The position numbers and the translations under genes were made by a program. Source: Sporomusaceae bacterium (GTDB lineage Bacteria; Bacillota; Negativicutes; Sporomusales; UBA7701). From it: a stretch of DNA of 64,000 bases. The notes under the pieces were generated by a model. The model was not told where the DNA came from, did not search any database, and was given only the letters and a program-made list of their open reading frames with translations. Location of the stretch: contig JAVKTQ010000002.1 in assembly GCA_031460455.1 (NCBI GenBank), positions 372,001 to 436,000 of the forward strand. The letters are read 5' to 3'. Every line of letters begins with the position of its first letter. Positions within the stretch are counted from its first letter, which is position 1. Positions 13,953 to 23,499 of the stretch are shown piece by piece.

Positions 13953-15920
13953 TTACAGCTTAAAGCGCATAACGGAGCGGTTGAGTTCGTCGGCCACTTG
14001 GCTAAGCGCCTGCGCGCTGGCAGAGATTTCCTCGATGGAGGCGTTGACTTCTTCGGCGCTGGCGGCGGTGGTTTCGGTGGCGGCGGCGGACTGTTCGGCG
14101 ACGGAGGCGACGTTCTGGATGGCGTCTTTGATGCTGGCCGCGGCCGCGGCCTGACGGTTGGCCATGCCTACGGCTTCGGCGACTTTGGCGGCGGTGACGT
14201 CGACGGTGGCGGTGATTTCGCTGAAGCTGGCGTTGGCGCGGGTGATGGTTTCGACGCCGCCGGCTACGGCGGAGCTGGTGCCGGCGAAGGCCCGGACGAC
14301 GCCGTCGATGTCGCCGAGCATGTCGCCGATGATGGCGCCGATCTGTTCGGCGGCTTGCCCGGACTGTTCGGCGAGTTTGCGGACTTCTTCGGCGACGACG
14401 GCGAAGCCGCGGCCGTGTTCGCCGGCCCTGGCGGCCTCGATGGCGGCGTTGAGGGCCAACAGGTTTGTCTGGCCGGCGATGGTGTTGATCATTTCGACGA
14501 TCTCCCGCACTTGCTGGGATTTGGTGTTGAGTTCCCCGGCCAGCCGGGTGTTGGCGGCGGTGGTGTCGGCGATGCCGCGGATGACGGCGGTCGCTTCGTC
14601 GATGGCGGACTGGCCTTTGCTGGCGGCGGCGCTGATTGCTTTGGCGTTGCCGGTCAGCGCCTGCATTTCGCCGGCGACGGTCGCGGCGAGGTCATTGAGT
14701 TCGGCGGTGCGCTCGGCGGCCCCCGCTACCGCCCGTCCGGTCTCGTCGGCGCCTTTGGCGATTTCGCCGGCGGTTGCGGCGACCTGGCTGACGGCCCGGC
14801 CGGCTTCGTCGGTGGTGGCGGCTAATTGCTGGCTGGAGGCAGACAGGGATTCGGCGTTGCTCTGGACGGTGCCTACGATGGAGCGCAGGTTTTTGACGGT
14901 GTCGTTGACGGCGGCGGCGAGCTGGCCGAGTTCGTCGCGGGAGCGGTGGTCGACGGACAGGGTGAGGTCGCCGGCGCCGAGCTTCGCTACTTCACGGGTC
15001 ACGAGGGTGAGGGGGCGGAACATGCGGCCGATGAGCCACCAGACGGCGAGGGTGATGAGGAGGAGGGCGGCGAGGAGGAGAAGGGCGCTGCTTTTGATCC
15101 CGCCGTAGAAGCCTTTCATGAGCTCGGCTTTGGGGAGGGAGGTGGCCACATACCAGCCGGGGCCGACGGCCTGATGGAGGGATATGTAGCTGGGCTGGCC
15201 GAGGGAGGATATATAGGATTTCGGCTTGCCGGTGTTGTCCTGGAAAAGCTGCACAAGTTCGGGCGAGGCTGATTTGCCGTCTTTGACGAGCTGCTCGACG
15301 TTGTGGGCGATGAAGCGGCCGTCGGGGGTCATTATGGCGGCCAGGCCACTGTAGCCTGATTTGAGGTCGTTGAGGAGGAATTGGAGGAAGGTGAGGTCGA
15401 GGCTCAAGGTCATGACGCCGACGGTGTCCAGTTTGCCGTCCTGGAGGGGGTAGGCGATGACGACGGTGGGTTTGCCGGTGGTGCGGCTGACGACGACGTC
15501 GCTGACGGTGACGCTACCGCTGTTGATCGACGCTTTCCAGTGAGCCCGGTCGGCGAGACTGGCGCCGAGCATTTTGGGGTCGAAGGGGTAGCCGGTGATG
15601 ATTTTGCCGGCACGGTCGGTGATGTTGATGGCCATTATGCCGGGCATGTTGCTCTGGGCGACCCTGAGCTGCTGCATTATGGCCGGATGGTCGCCGGAGA
15701 GCAGGGCGGGTTGCTTGGCGAGAATCTGTCCAGTTTGCCAGAAGGTCATGAACCAGGTGTTGACTTCGTGGCCGAGCATGGCGCTCTGCCCTTCCATGGC
15801 CGCAAGGGCGTCGCGCTCGACGGCCGAATAGATGGAATAGAGCTGTAGGCCGCTGACCATAAGGGTGACGGCTAGCAGGGCCACGATCATGACAGACAGG
15901 AACTTGTTTTTGATACTCAA
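13953..15920 (-). CDS. Methyl-accepting chemotaxis protein
   Basis: This 655-residue chemoreceptor has TM1 at about residues 10-30, a large extracytoplasmic sensor (about 31-280, dCache-like), TM2 near 281-300 and a HAMP domain. The cytoplasmic signalling helix bundle has the highly conserved tip [20 protein letters not shown] followed by [18 protein letters not shown]. It would control CheA/CheW and flagellar or other motility in response to a small ligand, and the ligand cannot be named. The start is TTG at 15918-15920 behind GGGGAGG. No chemotaxis or motility genes are adjacent. Confidence 0.93.
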   Translation of the reverse strand: MSIKNKFLSVMIVALLAVTLMVSGLQLYSIYSAVERDALAAMEGQSAMLGHEVNTWFMTFWQTGQILAKQPALLSGDHPAIMQQLRVAQSNMPGIMAINITDRAGKIITGYPFDPKMLGASLADRAHWKASINSGSVTVSDVVVSRTTGKPTVVIAYPLQDGKLDTVGVMTLSLDLTFLQFLLNDLKSGYSGLAAIMTPDGRFIAHNVEQLVKDGKSASPELVQLFQDNTGKPKSYISSLGQPSYISLHQAVGPGWYVATSLPKAELMKGFYGGIKSSALLLLAALLLITLAVWWLIGRMFRPLTLVTREVAKLGAGDLTLSVDHRSRDELGQLAAAVNDTVKNLRSIVGTVQSNAESLSASSQQLAATTDEAGRAVSQVAATAGEIAKGADETGRAVAGAAERTAELNDLAATVAGEMQALTGNAKAISAAASKGQSAIDEATAVIRGIADTTAANTRLAGELNTKSQQVREIVEMINTIAGQTNLLALNAAIEAARAGEHGRGFAVVAEEVRKLAEQSGQAAEQIGAIIGDMLGDIDGVVRAFAGTSSAVAGGVETITRANASFSEITATVDVTAAKVAEAVGMANRQAAAAASIKDAIQNVASVAEQSAAATETTAASAEEVNASIEEISASAQALSQVADELNRSVMRFKL

Positions 15921-16086
15921 GCGATTCTCGCCTCCCCAGTAGCTAATTAATGGAAAAATTCGCTATTAATATGACGATTCCTGTGTAAATGTGCAAAATT
16001 AGTCGATATATGTCAAATTGTTGCGCCGTGAATGGGCGGGGGCCGGGCGAAAAATGAAGAACCGGGAGGCTAGTCCCGGTTCGCGT

Positions 16087-16626
16087 TCAGTGCTGGAGTT
16101 TGTGGAGGTGCGGCAGCCAGCCCTTGTTGAGGACGAGCTGCATGAGGCTGAAGTTGTAGTCGGTGGCTTTGTCGAGGACGTCCTGGTACATTTTGGCGAG
16201 GTAGGGCTGGTAGCAGTTGTGCATGGCGGCGAGGACGGCCATTTGGGAGGTTTTGGCCATGTTGGCGAGGAGGAGGGCGATTTCCTGGTCGCTGAAGCGG
16301 GCCGCTTCGGGGAGGTCGAGCGGTTTGTCGAGGAGGTCGCGCCGCATGAAGTGGAGAGCGGGCAGGTCGGCGCCGGCGGCGGCGAGGGTTTTTTCGGCGT
16401 GATTGGTGAGCCACTCGGTCTGTTCGTCGATGGAACGTTTGAGGAGCGCCCTGAGGTCGGCGTCGCGGGCCTGGTTGTAGAGGACGGCTAGGGTGGCGAC
16501 GTTCTGGCGGCCGGCCATGATGCTGGCGTAGAGCGCGGCGGCTTCGACACGGTTGGGAGGCTCTTTGTCGAACATCATGTTGAGGGCGGTGTCGGCCTGG
16601 GCCATAATTTTTTCGGCGATGGTCAT
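16087..16626 (-). CDS. DUF3231-like protein
   Basis: This 179-residue, mostly helical protein has a His/Met-rich pattern including 'LYASIMAGRQNVATLAVLYNQARD' (split here as part of a helical bundle) and 'MHNCYQPYLAKMYQDVLD'. It resembles the DUF3231 proteins of spore-forming Firmicutes, of ferritin-like or four-helix architecture and unknown function. The ATG is preceded by AGGAGGCAACGCC on the minus strand. It is monocistronic and lies divergent to the hydroxyacid oxidoreductase gene. Confidence 0.6.
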   Translation of the reverse strand: MTIAEKIMAQADTALNMMFDKEPPNRVEAAALYASIMAGRQNVATLAVLYNQARDADLRALLKRSIDEQTEWLTNHAEKTLAAAGADLPALHFMRRDLLDKPLDLPEAARFSDQEIALLLANMAKTSQMAVLAAMHNCYQPYLAKMYQDVLDKATDYNFSLMQLVLNKGWLPHLHKLQH

Positions 16627-16797
16627 GGCGTTGCCTCCTGTGCGAGTTTTGGCGATGCGCTAATAGCATGGACATTATGGCGTTTTTTCATGCGCCGGGG
16701 GGAGGAGTCGGCCACGAGTGGCGCGAAATTATAGAGGCTGGGTTAAAAGCCCGTTATTGTTCCGGGGAAAATTGTCAGTTGTATGGAGGTTGAAACG

Positions 16798-17811
16798 ATG
16801 GATTGGAAGACTTTGAAGCAGACTGCGCGGGAGAAGTTCAACGGCGCGTGCCGGGTGTGCCCGGTGTGCAACGGGGTGGCTTGCGCCGGGGAGATGCCCG
16901 GCATGGGCGGGATCGGCACCGGGGCTTCGTTTCAGAATAATGTGGCGGCGCTGGCCGGGTACCGCCTGAATCTGAAGGTGGTGCACGCCGTAAGCGAGCC
17001 GGTGATGGCCTGTAAGATTCTCGGTATGGAGCTGTCGATGCCGATTATTGGCGCGGCGATCGCGGGCGGCAAGCTGAATATGGGCGGGGCGACGACCGAG
17101 CCGGAGTACGCGGCGGCGGTCGTGAGCGGCTGCCACCAGGCGGGCACGGTGGGCATGACGGGCGACGGGCCGATTGCCGATGTGTTCGAGGCCGGGCTGG
17201 CGGCGATCGGCGCCGTGGGCGGCAGGGGCATCCCGGTGATCAAGCCGCGGGAGAACGATAAGATTATCGAGAAGGCCAACCAGGCGGCTGCCGCCGGGGC
17301 TTTTGCTTTCGGGATGGACATCGACGCGGCGGCGATCATCAATATGACGAACGCCGGCCAGCCGGTGGGGCCGAAGACGGCGGCCGAGCTGGCGCATATC
17401 AAGAAGAGTACGAAGATTCCCTTTATCGTGAAGGGGATTATGGTGCCCGAGGATGCGCGGGCCTGTGTGGAGGCGGGGGTGGACGCGATCGTGGTTTCGA
17501 ACCACGGCGGCCGGGTGCTCGATCATACGCCGGGCACGGCCGAGGTGCTGCCGTATATCGCCGAGGCGGTGAAGGGCAAGGTCACGATTTTGGTGGACGG
17601 CGGCATCCGCAGCGGGGCCGATGTGCTGAAGATGCTGGCTCTGGGCGCCGATGCGGTGCTGGTGGGCCGGCCGGTGACGATCGGCGGCGTGGGCGCCGGG
17701 GCCGAAGGTGTGGCGATGGTGCTGAACAAGATGGCTGCCGAGCTGCGCGCCGCGATGGTGCTGACCGGGACGGCGAATGTGTCCGAGGTACCCGAAGATA
17801 TCCTCTGGTAA
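16798..17811 (+). CDS. FMN-dependent alpha-hydroxy-acid oxidoreductase with N-terminal Cys motif
   Basis: This 337-residue TIM-barrel flavoenzyme belongs to the lactate oxidase / glycolate oxidase superfamily. The FMN and substrate region VVSNHGGRVLDHTPG contains the expected catalytic His, and VDGGIRSGADVLKMLALGADAVLVGRP is the phosphate-binding end. The N-terminus has CRVCPVCNGVACAGEMPGMGG, three Cys in CxxCxxC spacing plus a fourth, which classical lactate oxidases lack. In anaerobes such proteins probably do not use oxygen as acceptor. The frame starts at 16783, but GGAGG at 16785-16789 points to the ATG at 16798. A strong terminator follows. Confidence 0.82.
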   Translation: MDWKTLKQTAREKFNGACRVCPVCNGVACAGEMPGMGGIGTGASFQNNVAALAGYRLNLKVVHAVSEPVMACKILGMELSMPIIGAAIAGGKLNMGGATTEPEYAAAVVSGCHQAGTVGMTGDGPIADVFEAGLAAIGAVGGRGIPVIKPRENDKIIEKANQAAAAGAFAFGMDIDAAAIINMTNAGQPVGPKTAAELAHIKKSTKIPFIVKGIMVPEDARACVEAGVDAIVVSNHGGRVLDHTPGTAEVLPYIAEAVKGKVTILVDGGIRSGADVLKMLALGADAVLVGRPVTIGGVGAGAEGVAMVLNKMAAELRAAMVLTGTANVSEVPEDILW

Positions 17812-17822
17812 GGTTAATGATA

Positions 17823-17853
17823 AGGCCGCCGGGTTTTGAGCCCGGCGGCTTTT
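17823..17853 (+). terminator. Terminator of the hydroxyacid oxidoreductase gene
   Basis: GCCGCCGGG (17825-17833) pairs with CCCGGCGGC (17841-17849), loop TTTTGAG, followed by TTTTG. Confidence 0.88.
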
Positions 17854-17886
17854 GTGTTGGTGAGAACGTCGTCCCCTTGCAATGCC

Positions 17887-18010
17887 GGAACCGTTCAGAA
17901 ACCCCCAGATGCAAGGCGCACCGGAAGAGCGCGCCGCGCCGCGTACTCGGATGTACGCAAGCAAGCGCTCTGAGGAGCAACGCCGCAGATGGGGGTTTAT
18001 CAACGGTTCC
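17887..18010 (+). repeat. Dispersed hairpin repeat, copy 5
   Basis: Arms 17887-17906 and 17991-18010 pair except for an internal CAG opposite ATC. The core is in the forward orientation: CAGATGCAAGGCGCACCGGAAGAGCGC, then the GCGTAC..GTACGC hairpin, then AAGCGCTCTGAGGAGCAACGCCGCAGATG. It lies between the FMN enzyme terminator and the ABC transporter leader. Confidence 0.85.
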
Positions 18011-18108
18011 ATTGTATCGCCCTAAAGTTTTAATTGTTTAAAGTATTAGAAGGATATCCTATTAGCATATAGAATTATATACTCATTCTGTTTGGGAGGG
18101 GATTTCTC

Positions 18109-19116
18109 ATGAGCAAAAAGTATTTGGCGCTGGCGCTGGCGATAGTGTTCGCCCTGACCGCGGTGCTGGCCGGCTGCGGTTCGAGCCAGCCCGCGCAGCC
18201 GGCCAAACCGGCCGCGCCGCAGAAGATTATCATCGCTTACACGCCGTGGACCGGCTACGCGGCGCTGTTCGTAGCCCAGTCGAAGGGTATGTTCAAGGCC
18301 CGCGGCCTCGATGTCGAGGTGCAGGCGATCGAAGGCGTCGGCGACCGCAAGCAGGCGCTGGCCGCCGGCAAGATCCAGGGCATGGCCGCGTCGATCGACG
18401 TTTCCATTTCGGCCGCCGAAAGTCTGCCGCTGAAGTATGTGTGGGCGTTCGATTCTTCGGCCGGCGCGGACGGTCTGCTGGCCAAGCCGGAGATCAAGAG
18501 CTTCGCCGATCTCAAGGGCAAGCAGGTGGCCTACCACAAGGGTTCGGCTTCCCATCTGATGCTGACCGAGCTGCTGGCTAAGAATAATATGAAGGAAAGC
18601 GACCTCGTCCCGGTGGATATGAAGGCTTCGGAGGCCGCCGCCGCGTTCATGGCCGGCAAGGTCGACGCCGCCGTTACCTGGGAGCCGCACCTGACCAAGG
18701 CCGTGAAGGCCGGCGGTAAGCTGATGGCGACTACGAAGGATACCCCCGGCCTGATCGCCGACGTGCTGGTGTTCAAGGATGACTATGTGAAGGCTAACCA
18801 GGAGACGGTGCAGAAGATCGTCGAGGCGATGGCCGAGGCGACCGATTTCCTGATCAAGAACCCGGCCGAGGCCAGCAAGATGGTGGCCGAGGGCATGAAG
18901 ATGAAGCCGGAGGACGTGGCTTCCGATTTCCCGACGCTGAAGTTTTACGACCTGAAGGGCAATCTCGAGTTCTACGGTACCGCCGACAAGCCGGGCCCGA
19001 TGTACGCCGTGACCAAGAAGGCCGCCCAGTTCTACGTCGACCAGAAGGTCCTCAAGGCAGTGCCCGATGTGAGCAAGATTCTCGACAACAGCTTTGTCCT
19101 CAAGATCAAGAAGTAA
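18109..19116 (+). CDS. ABC transporter substrate-binding lipoprotein (SsuA/TauA/NMT1 type)
   Basis: This 335-residue protein has a lipoprotein signal peptide (lipobox LAGC, Cys near residue 23), so it is membrane-anchored outside the cytoplasm. The mature part has the NMT1/SsuA-like two-lobe pattern: 'IIIAYTPWTGYAALFVAQSKG', 'GLDVEVQAIEG', 'AAFMAGKVDAAVTWEP'. The family binds sulfonates, nitrate, taurine, pyrimidine precursors and similar small anions, and the ligand here is unknown. GGGAGGGG precedes the ATG. A partial terminator between it and the permease gene probably sets the usual excess of binding protein. The leader upstream is AT-rich. Confidence 0.85.
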   Translation: MSKKYLALALAIVFALTAVLAGCGSSQPAQPAKPAAPQKIIIAYTPWTGYAALFVAQSKGMFKARGLDVEVQAIEGVGDRKQALAAGKIQGMAASIDVSISAAESLPLKYVWAFDSSAGADGLLAKPEIKSFADLKGKQVAYHKGSASHLMLTELLAKNNMKESDLVPVDMKASEAAAAFMAGKVDAAVTWEPHLTKAVKAGGKLMATTKDTPGLIADVLVFKDDYVKANQETVQKIVEAMAEATDFLIKNPAEASKMVAEGMKMKPEDVASDFPTLKFYDLKGNLEFYGTADKPGPMYAVTKKAAQFYVDQKVLKAVPDVSKILDNSFVLKIKK

Positions 19117-19131
19117 GGAATGTTTGCAGCG

Positions 19132-19178
19132 GAGAGGTTGCGCCGGAGGCTGGGGCCTTGGAGCAGCCTCTCTTTTTT
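19132..19178 (+). terminator. Attenuating terminator between binding protein and permease genes
   Basis: GAGAGGTTGC (19132-19141) pairs with GCAGCCTCTC (19163-19172) with one G-T pair, followed by TTTTTT. Its position inside an ABC operon suggests partial termination. Confidence 0.7.
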
Positions 19179-19248
19179 GGCAGCCTGCATGGGGCAGGCT
19201 GTGGTATAATTATTGATGGAGTTTCCCCGGAAAGGAAATGTGGTAATC

Positions 19249-20052
19249 TTGTCCAGGAGTAAAATCTTCGTCCCGAAAGCCGCTATCCCGTCCCATTTGT
19301 ACGCGCTGTGCAGCGCGCTGGCCTTCGCCCTGCTGCTGTTGGTGTGGTCGGCGCTGACATACGGCGCGTTTGTGCCGCCGCTTTTCCTGCCGACGCCGGA
19401 CGCGATTGTGACGAGCGCAATTACGCTGTTTGCCGAGTTCGAGCTGATGAGCGATGTGTGGGCGAGCGTGCTGCGCGTGACGGCCGGGTTTCTGCTGGCG
19501 GCAGTGATCGGTGTGCCGCTGGGGGTGCTGATGGGCAGTCTGAAGACGTTCGAGGCGTTTTTTGAGCCGTTGTTGGGCTTTATCCGCTATATGCCGGCTT
19601 CGGCGTTCATCCCGCTGTTCATCCTCTGGCTGGGGATCGGCGAGAGCGAGAAGATCGCGGTAATTTTTTTCGGCACATTTTTTCAATTGACACTGATGGT
19701 TATGGACGTCACTAAGAATGTGTCCATGGACCTTATCAATACGGCCTATACGCTGGGCGTGTCGCAGCGCGGCGTTTTCCGGCGGGTTATCCTGCCGGCC
19801 AGCCTGCCGGGGATCGTCGATACGCTGCGGATAACCTTCGGCTGGGCCTGGACTTACCTGGTGGTGGCCGAGATTGTGGCCGCCAGCTCGGGGCTGGGGT
19901 ATATGATCATGCAGTCGCAGCGCTTTCTGAAGACGTCGAATATTATCGTCGGCATCGTGGTGATCGGCATCATCGGCATTATCATCGATGTGCTGTTCAA
20001 GTGGCTGTACGCGCGGCTCTTCCCGTGGCTGGGCAAAGGGGGTGCCGCGTGA
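19249..20052 (+). CDS. ABC transporter permease (SsuC/TauC type)
   Basis: This is a membrane protein of about 267 residues with six predicted spans and the binding-protein-dependent transport signature near the EAA loop ('[30 protein letters not shown]', split by the coupling helix). The first codon is uncertain. The frame opens at 19213, but no ribosome site precedes it and a TATAAT overlaps there. AAAGGA at 19231-19236 best fits TTG at 19249, with GTG at 19240 possible. Its stop overlaps the ATPase ATG by one base (TGATG). Confidence 0.85.
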   Translation: MSRSKIFVPKAAIPSHLYALCSALAFALLLLVWSALTYGAFVPPLFLPTPDAIVTSAITLFAEFELMSDVWASVLRVTAGFLLAAVIGVPLGVLMGSLKTFEAFFEPLLGFIRYMPASAFIPLFILWLGIGESEKIAVIFFGTFFQLTLMVMDVTKNVSMDLINTAYTLGVSQRGVFRRVILPASLPGIVDTLRITFGWAWTYLVVAEIVAASSGLGYMIMQSQRFLKTSNIIVGIVVIGIIGIIIDVLFKWLYARLFPWLGKGGAA

Positions 20053-20867
20053 TGGGCGCCAAGCTGCTGGTGGAGAATGTTTCGAAGGTGTTTGCGGGGC
20101 AGGACCGCGAGGTGACGGCGCTGCAGCACACGAATTTCAGCGTGACCGAGAGCGAGTTTATCACTATCCTCGGGCCGTCGGGCTGCGGCAAGTCGACGAT
20201 CCTGAAGATCATCGCCGGCCTGGAGGAGACTTCGAGCGGCCGGGTGACGCTGGATGGCCGGGAGATCAACGGGCCTGGCAAGGACCGCGGCATGGTGTTC
20301 CAGAGTTATACGCTTTTCCCGTGGCTTACGGTGGCGGAGAATATCGAGTTCGGCCTGGATGTGGCCGGACGTCCGAAGGCGGAGCGCCGGGATATCGCCG
20401 CCCATTATATCGCCAAGATCGGCCTGAAGGGGTTCGAGAAGGCCTACCCGGCCCATCTTTCCGGGGGCATGAAGCAGCGGGTGGCGATAGCCCGCGCGCT
20501 GGCCAACGATCCGCAGGTGCTGCTGATGGATGAGCCGTTCGGGGCGCTGGACGCCCAGACGCGGGCGGTGATGCAGGAGCTGCTGCTGAGTGTGTGGGAG
20601 GAGTCTCACAAGACCATCCTGTTCGTCACCCACGATGTTGACGAGGCGGTGTTCATGGGCGATACGGTGTATGTGATGACGGCCCGGCCGGGGCGGATAA
20701 AGGCGCGCATCGCCGTGCCGCTGCCGCGCCCGCGCAGCTACGATATCAAGGTGTCGGACGTTTTTCTCGACATCAAGAAGGAGATCCTCGGCCTGATCCG
20801 CGAGGAGAGCTGGAAGGCGGCCAACAGCCTGGAGCTTATGGAGGGTGTGCGCAATGAAGAAGTATAG
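20052..20867 (+). CDS. ABC transporter ATP-binding protein (SsuB/TauB type)
   Basis: This 271-residue ATPase has Walker [10 protein letters not shown] (near residue 44), a Q-loop ([13 protein letters not shown]), the signature [15 protein letters not shown], Walker [13 protein letters not shown] and the switch His in VTHDVDEAV. It powers uptake with the permease and lipoprotein encoded just upstream. It starts at the permease stop (TGATG) and its end overlaps ogt by 14 bases, so all are one transcript. Confidence 0.93.
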   Translation: MGAKLLVENVSKVFAGQDREVTALQHTNFSVTESEFITILGPSGCGKSTILKIIAGLEETSSGRVTLDGREINGPGKDRGMVFQSYTLFPWLTVAENIEFGLDVAGRPKAERRDIAAHYIAKIGLKGFEKAYPAHLSGGMKQRVAIARALANDPQVLLMDEPFGALDAQTRAVMQELLLSVWEESHKTILFVTHDVDEAVFMGDTVYVMTARPGRIKARIAVPLPRPRSYDIKVSDVFLDIKKEILGLIREESWKAANSLELMEGVRNEEV

Positions 20868-21363
20868 CATTTTTGAGACAGGCTGGGGCTATGTGGCGGC
20901 GATGTGGTCGCCGGGCGGCCTGTGGGCGATTTCTTTCCCCCGCGCGTCGGCTGAGGAGGCGCTGGCCTCGCTCAAGGTCAGTGTATCCGGGGTCGAGGAG
21001 GGGTACCCCGAGTGGGCAGCCAGCCTGGAGGGCGAGCTGAAACGGTATTTCGCCGGGGAGAAGCTGGATTTTACGGCGCCGGTGGACTGGGACGGCTATA
21101 CGCCTTTCCAGGCGGCGGTGCTGCGCTATACGGCGGCCATCCCGTACGGCGTCGTCGAAGGCTACGGCCGGGTGGCGGCGGCGATCGGCCACCCCAAGGC
21201 GGCCCGCGCCGTGGGCGGGGCGCTGCATATCAACCGCACGCCGGTCGTGGTGCCCTGCCACCGCGTGGTGGGGGCGAACGGCGCGCTGGTCGGCTTCGGC
21301 GGCGGGCTGGACCGGAAGAAGGCATTATTGGATCTGGAGTCGGTCACTTATAAGGATCGCTGA
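20854..21363 (+). CDS. ogt: Methylated-DNA--[protein]-cysteine S-methyltransferase
   Basis: This 170-residue protein has the invariant active site PCHRVVG with the methyl-acceptor Cys, and the upstream DNA-binding helix region '[17 protein letters not shown]'. It repairs O6-methylguanine by irreversible self-methylation. The ATG at 20854 sits inside the end of the ABC ATPase gene behind GGAGGGT. A GTG nine bases upstream is less well placed. It is the last gene of the ABC transcript, although the functions are not related. Confidence 0.92.
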   Translation: MKKYSIFETGWGYVAAMWSPGGLWAISFPRASAEEALASLKVSVSGVEEGYPEWAASLEGELKRYFAGEKLDFTAPVDWDGYTPFQAAVLRYTAAIPYGVVEGYGRVAAAIGHPKAARAVGGALHINRTPVVVPCHRVVGANGALVGFGGGLDRKKALLDLESVTYKDR

Positions 21364-21383
21364 GAGCCCTAGACAAAAAATTA

Positions 21384-21413
21384 TTGCCATATATTTGTCC
21401 AAAGGGATATAAT
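21384..21413 (+). promoter_or_regulatory. Promoter of the small membrane protein gene
   Basis: TTGCCA at 21384-21389 and TATAAT at 21408-21413 are 18 bases apart, 36 bases before the GTG start. Confidence 0.75.
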
Positions 21414-21449
21414 ATCAGTATTGGCAAAACAGACCGGGAGGGCGCGCTA

Positions 21450-21794
21450 GTGTCGGGCTTTCTGCTGAGAATCCTCATCAACGCGATAATTATCTGCGCC
21501 GTGGTGGTGGAACTGCCGGGCATCTTTGTGGATACCCTGGGCGGCACGCTGCTGGGTGCGGCGATCATCGGCGTCGCCAACGCGGCGATCAGGCCACTCT
21601 TAACACTGGCGGCGATGCCTTTCAACGCGGTGACGGTCGGTTCGTTCGCCTTTTTCACCAACCTTGTGGCGCCGCTGGCGGTGGTCAAGGCGCTGCCGGG
21701 GTTCCAGGTGTCGAGCTTTATGGCGCCGCTGGCGGGGATATTGCTGATGACGCTGTGCAGTTACACGCTGACCAAGGTAATTCAAGACCGGTAA
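21450..21794 (+). CDS. Phage holin family 4 / YvlD-like small membrane protein
   Basis: This 114-residue protein is made of four hydrophobic segments, with 'LINAIIICAVVVELPGIFVDTLGGTLLGAAIIGVANAAI' at the start (two helices) and 'LCSYTLTKVIQ' at the end. The pattern matches the YvlD / phage holin superfamily IV membrane proteins found widely outside phages, and no phage genes are nearby. The start is GTG at 21450, nine bases after GGGAGG. The frame before that has no ribosome site and holds the promoter. Its function is not established. Confidence 0.75.
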   Translation: MSGFLLRILINAIIICAVVVELPGIFVDTLGGTLLGAAIIGVANAAIRPLLTLAAMPFNAVTVGSFAFFTNLVAPLAVVKALPGFQVSSFMAPLAGILLMTLCSYTLTKVIQDR

Positions 21795-21796
21795 GG

Positions 21797-21828
21797 AAAA
21801 AGGGCGCCTCGGTCGAGGCGCCCTTTTA
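21797..21828. terminator. Bidirectional terminator
   Basis: GGGCGCCTC (21802-21810) pairs with GAGGCGCCC (21815-21823), loop GGTC, with GGAAAAA before and TTTT after. It lies between the convergent YvlD-like and outer-membrane protein genes. Confidence 0.85.
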
Positions 21829-21831
21829 GGT

Positions 21832-22467
21832 TTAGAATCTGTAGGTGAGGCCGAGGCCGAAGCCTTTGGTGGTTGTATCGAGGTCGATGTCGTTGACTTT
21901 GAGGTCGTCGATGCGCTTGTAGCGGTAGAAGAGGTTGACGTCGAGGTCTTTGGCGAGGGCGTAGGCGAAGCCCGCTTCGGCGTTGAGCAGGCTGCCGCCG
22001 GCGCCGACGATGCCGTAGAGGGTGGTTTTCTTGCCGAGCGCGGTTGTGCCGATGAGGCCGACCTGCCAGGTACTCTTGCCGGGCAGCGAGTAGCCCGGGG
22101 CGTTGGTAGTGAGCCTGGCCTGATGCCAGCCGGCGAAGGCGGACAGGTTCTTGTCGAGCTTATAGAGGACGTTGACTTCCTGGCTCCTGACACCGCCGTG
22201 AAAACCGCTGTAGTCTTTGCTCACCGGGTTGAAGTAGCGGTACTGGATGGCCCACTTGCCGCCGAGGCCGGCGGTGAGGCCGTAGTCGAAGTTGCCGCTT
22301 TTGCCGTCGAGGGTTTCGCCGTTGGCTTCCAGGTCGAGGCTCGGGGTCCAGTTGACGTCGAGGGCCACTTTGCCGGCCGAGTAGTCGGTTAGCGGGCTGG
22401 CCATCGTTACGCCCGCCGTCGTGAAGGTGCAAAGCAGCACCGCGAGGATTATCGCGAGTTTTTTCAT
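21832..22467 (-). CDS. Outer-membrane beta-barrel-like protein
   Basis: This 211-residue protein has a clear signal peptide (MKKLAIILAVLLCTFTTAGVTMA) written here in two parts: the charged MKK and a hydrophobic run to Ala about residue 23. The mature part shows alternating polar/hydrophobic strands with many Tyr, Gly and Asn residues. It ends in LTYRF, a C-terminal Phe with alternating hydrophobics, the classical outer-membrane insertion signal. About eight strands can be picked out, as in OmpW/OmpA-size barrels. It is good evidence that the host has an outer membrane. Function is unknown. Confidence 0.78.
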   Translation of the reverse strand: MKKLAIILAVLLCTFTTAGVTMASPLTDYSAGKVALDVNWTPSLDLEANGETLDGKSGNFDYGLTAGLGGKWAIQYRYFNPVSKDYSGFHGGVRSQEVNVLYKLDKNLSAFAGWHQARLTTNAPGYSLPGKSTWQVGLIGTTALGKKTTLYGIVGAGGSLLNAEAGFAYALAKDLDVNLFYRYKRIDDLKVNDIDLDTTTKGFGLGLTYRF

Positions 22468-22567
22468 TCCGTTATACCTCCTTTCTCTGGAATCTATAGC
22501 TAGACTATGCAGTCATCGCCAAATATGATGCTCGGAAATTATTACCACCGTCCAGGAGGGTTCACTC

Positions 22568-23368
22568 ATGTCCATCAGATTGATCGCCATCGATTTAGAC
22601 GACACGCTTCTCGACCATAGCCGCACGATTTCGCCCCGGGCGCGCGCCGCGATCGCCGCGGCGATGGCGAAGGGCGTCACGGTGACGGTGGCCACCGGCC
22701 GCATGTTTCGCTCGGCGCTGCCGTACGCGCAGCAACTGGGGCTGGATGTGCCGCTGATAACTTATAACGGGGCGCTGATAAAGTGCGGCCTGTCGGGGGA
22801 GACGCTCCGCCATCTGCCGCTCGATATGGCGACGGCCCGCGCGCTGCTCGCCCTGTTCCGCGACCGCGGCTGGTATGTGCAGGTGTATCTTGACGATGTG
22901 CTGTACGTGCGGGAGCGCAACGCCAATGCCCGCTTGTACGAGACGATCGCCGGCGTCGAGTCGGTGCCGGTGGGGGACGAGCTGTGGTCGCCGGCGGGGC
23001 CGCCAACGAAGATGCTGGCGATGGGGGACCCGGCCGATATTCCGGCGATCGAGGCGGCCGTCCGCGCCGTCGGCGGCGACCGGGTGTACACGGCGGCTTC
23101 GAAGACCAATTACCTGGAGATGACCGATCCGGCCGCCAACAAGGGGGCGGCTCTCGCTTTCCTGGCCGGCTGGCTGGGGATCGACCGATCCGAGGTGATG
23201 GCGATCGGCGATTCGAGCAACGATCTCGATATGGTCGAGTACGCCGGCTGGGGGGTGGCGATGGGCAACGCCAGCCCGCGGGTGAAGGCGGCGGCCCAGG
23301 CGGTTACGGAGGCCAACGACGCCGACGGTGTGGCGGCGGCGATCGAGAGGTTTGTGCTGAATAAGTGA
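22568..23368 (+). CDS. Cof-type HAD phosphatase
   Basis: This 266-residue hydrolase has HAD motif I DLDDTLLDH (the nucleophile is the first Asp), motif II in VTVATGRM, motif III Lys in 'AANKGAAL', and motif IV GDSSNDLDMVEYAG. The large cap inserted between motifs II and III identifies the Cof/YkrA/YidA group. Members dephosphorylate sugar phosphates, FMN or similar small substrates in the cytoplasm, and the specific substrate is not predictable. AGGAGG precedes the ATG. A 10-bp hairpin without a T-run follows the stop. Confidence 0.9.
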   Translation: MSIRLIAIDLDDTLLDHSRTISPRARAAIAAAMAKGVTVTVATGRMFRSALPYAQQLGLDVPLITYNGALIKCGLSGETLRHLPLDMATARALLALFRDRGWYVQVYLDDVLYVRERNANARLYETIAGVESVPVGDELWSPAGPPTKMLAMGDPADIPAIEAAVRAVGGDRVYTAASKTNYLEMTDPAANKGAALAFLAGWLGIDRSEVMAIGDSSNDLDMVEYAGWGVAMGNASPRVKAAAQAVTEANDADGVAAAIERFVLNK

Positions 23369-23374
23369 AAATGC

Positions 23375-23404
23375 GCAAGAGGCCGTCGGGAGATGGCCTC
23401 TTGC
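23375..23404 (+). terminator. Hairpin after the HAD gene (weak terminator)
   Basis: GCAAGAGGCC (23375-23384) pairs perfectly with GGCCTCTTGC (23395-23404), loop of 10. No T-run follows, so termination is uncertain and read-through into the HEAT gene is possible. Confidence 0.45.
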
Positions 23405-23499
23405 TATGCCGGGCAGGATTTTGCCAGCCCCGCATAGTATTGAGATTATTGATGAGTCGGCCGCCGCACGGGCGGACGGCGCCGGGGAGGTGACCGACG

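Noticed and set aside
19204-19218. TATAAT followed by TTG-ATG as promoter and start of the ABC permease gene
   Set aside because: No -35 box at a proper distance, and the start would coincide with the transcript start. An operon with read-through and a later start fits better.
21450-21794. Prophage remnant because of a holin-family protein
   Set aside because: No other phage genes nearby. This family is common in chromosomes outside phages.
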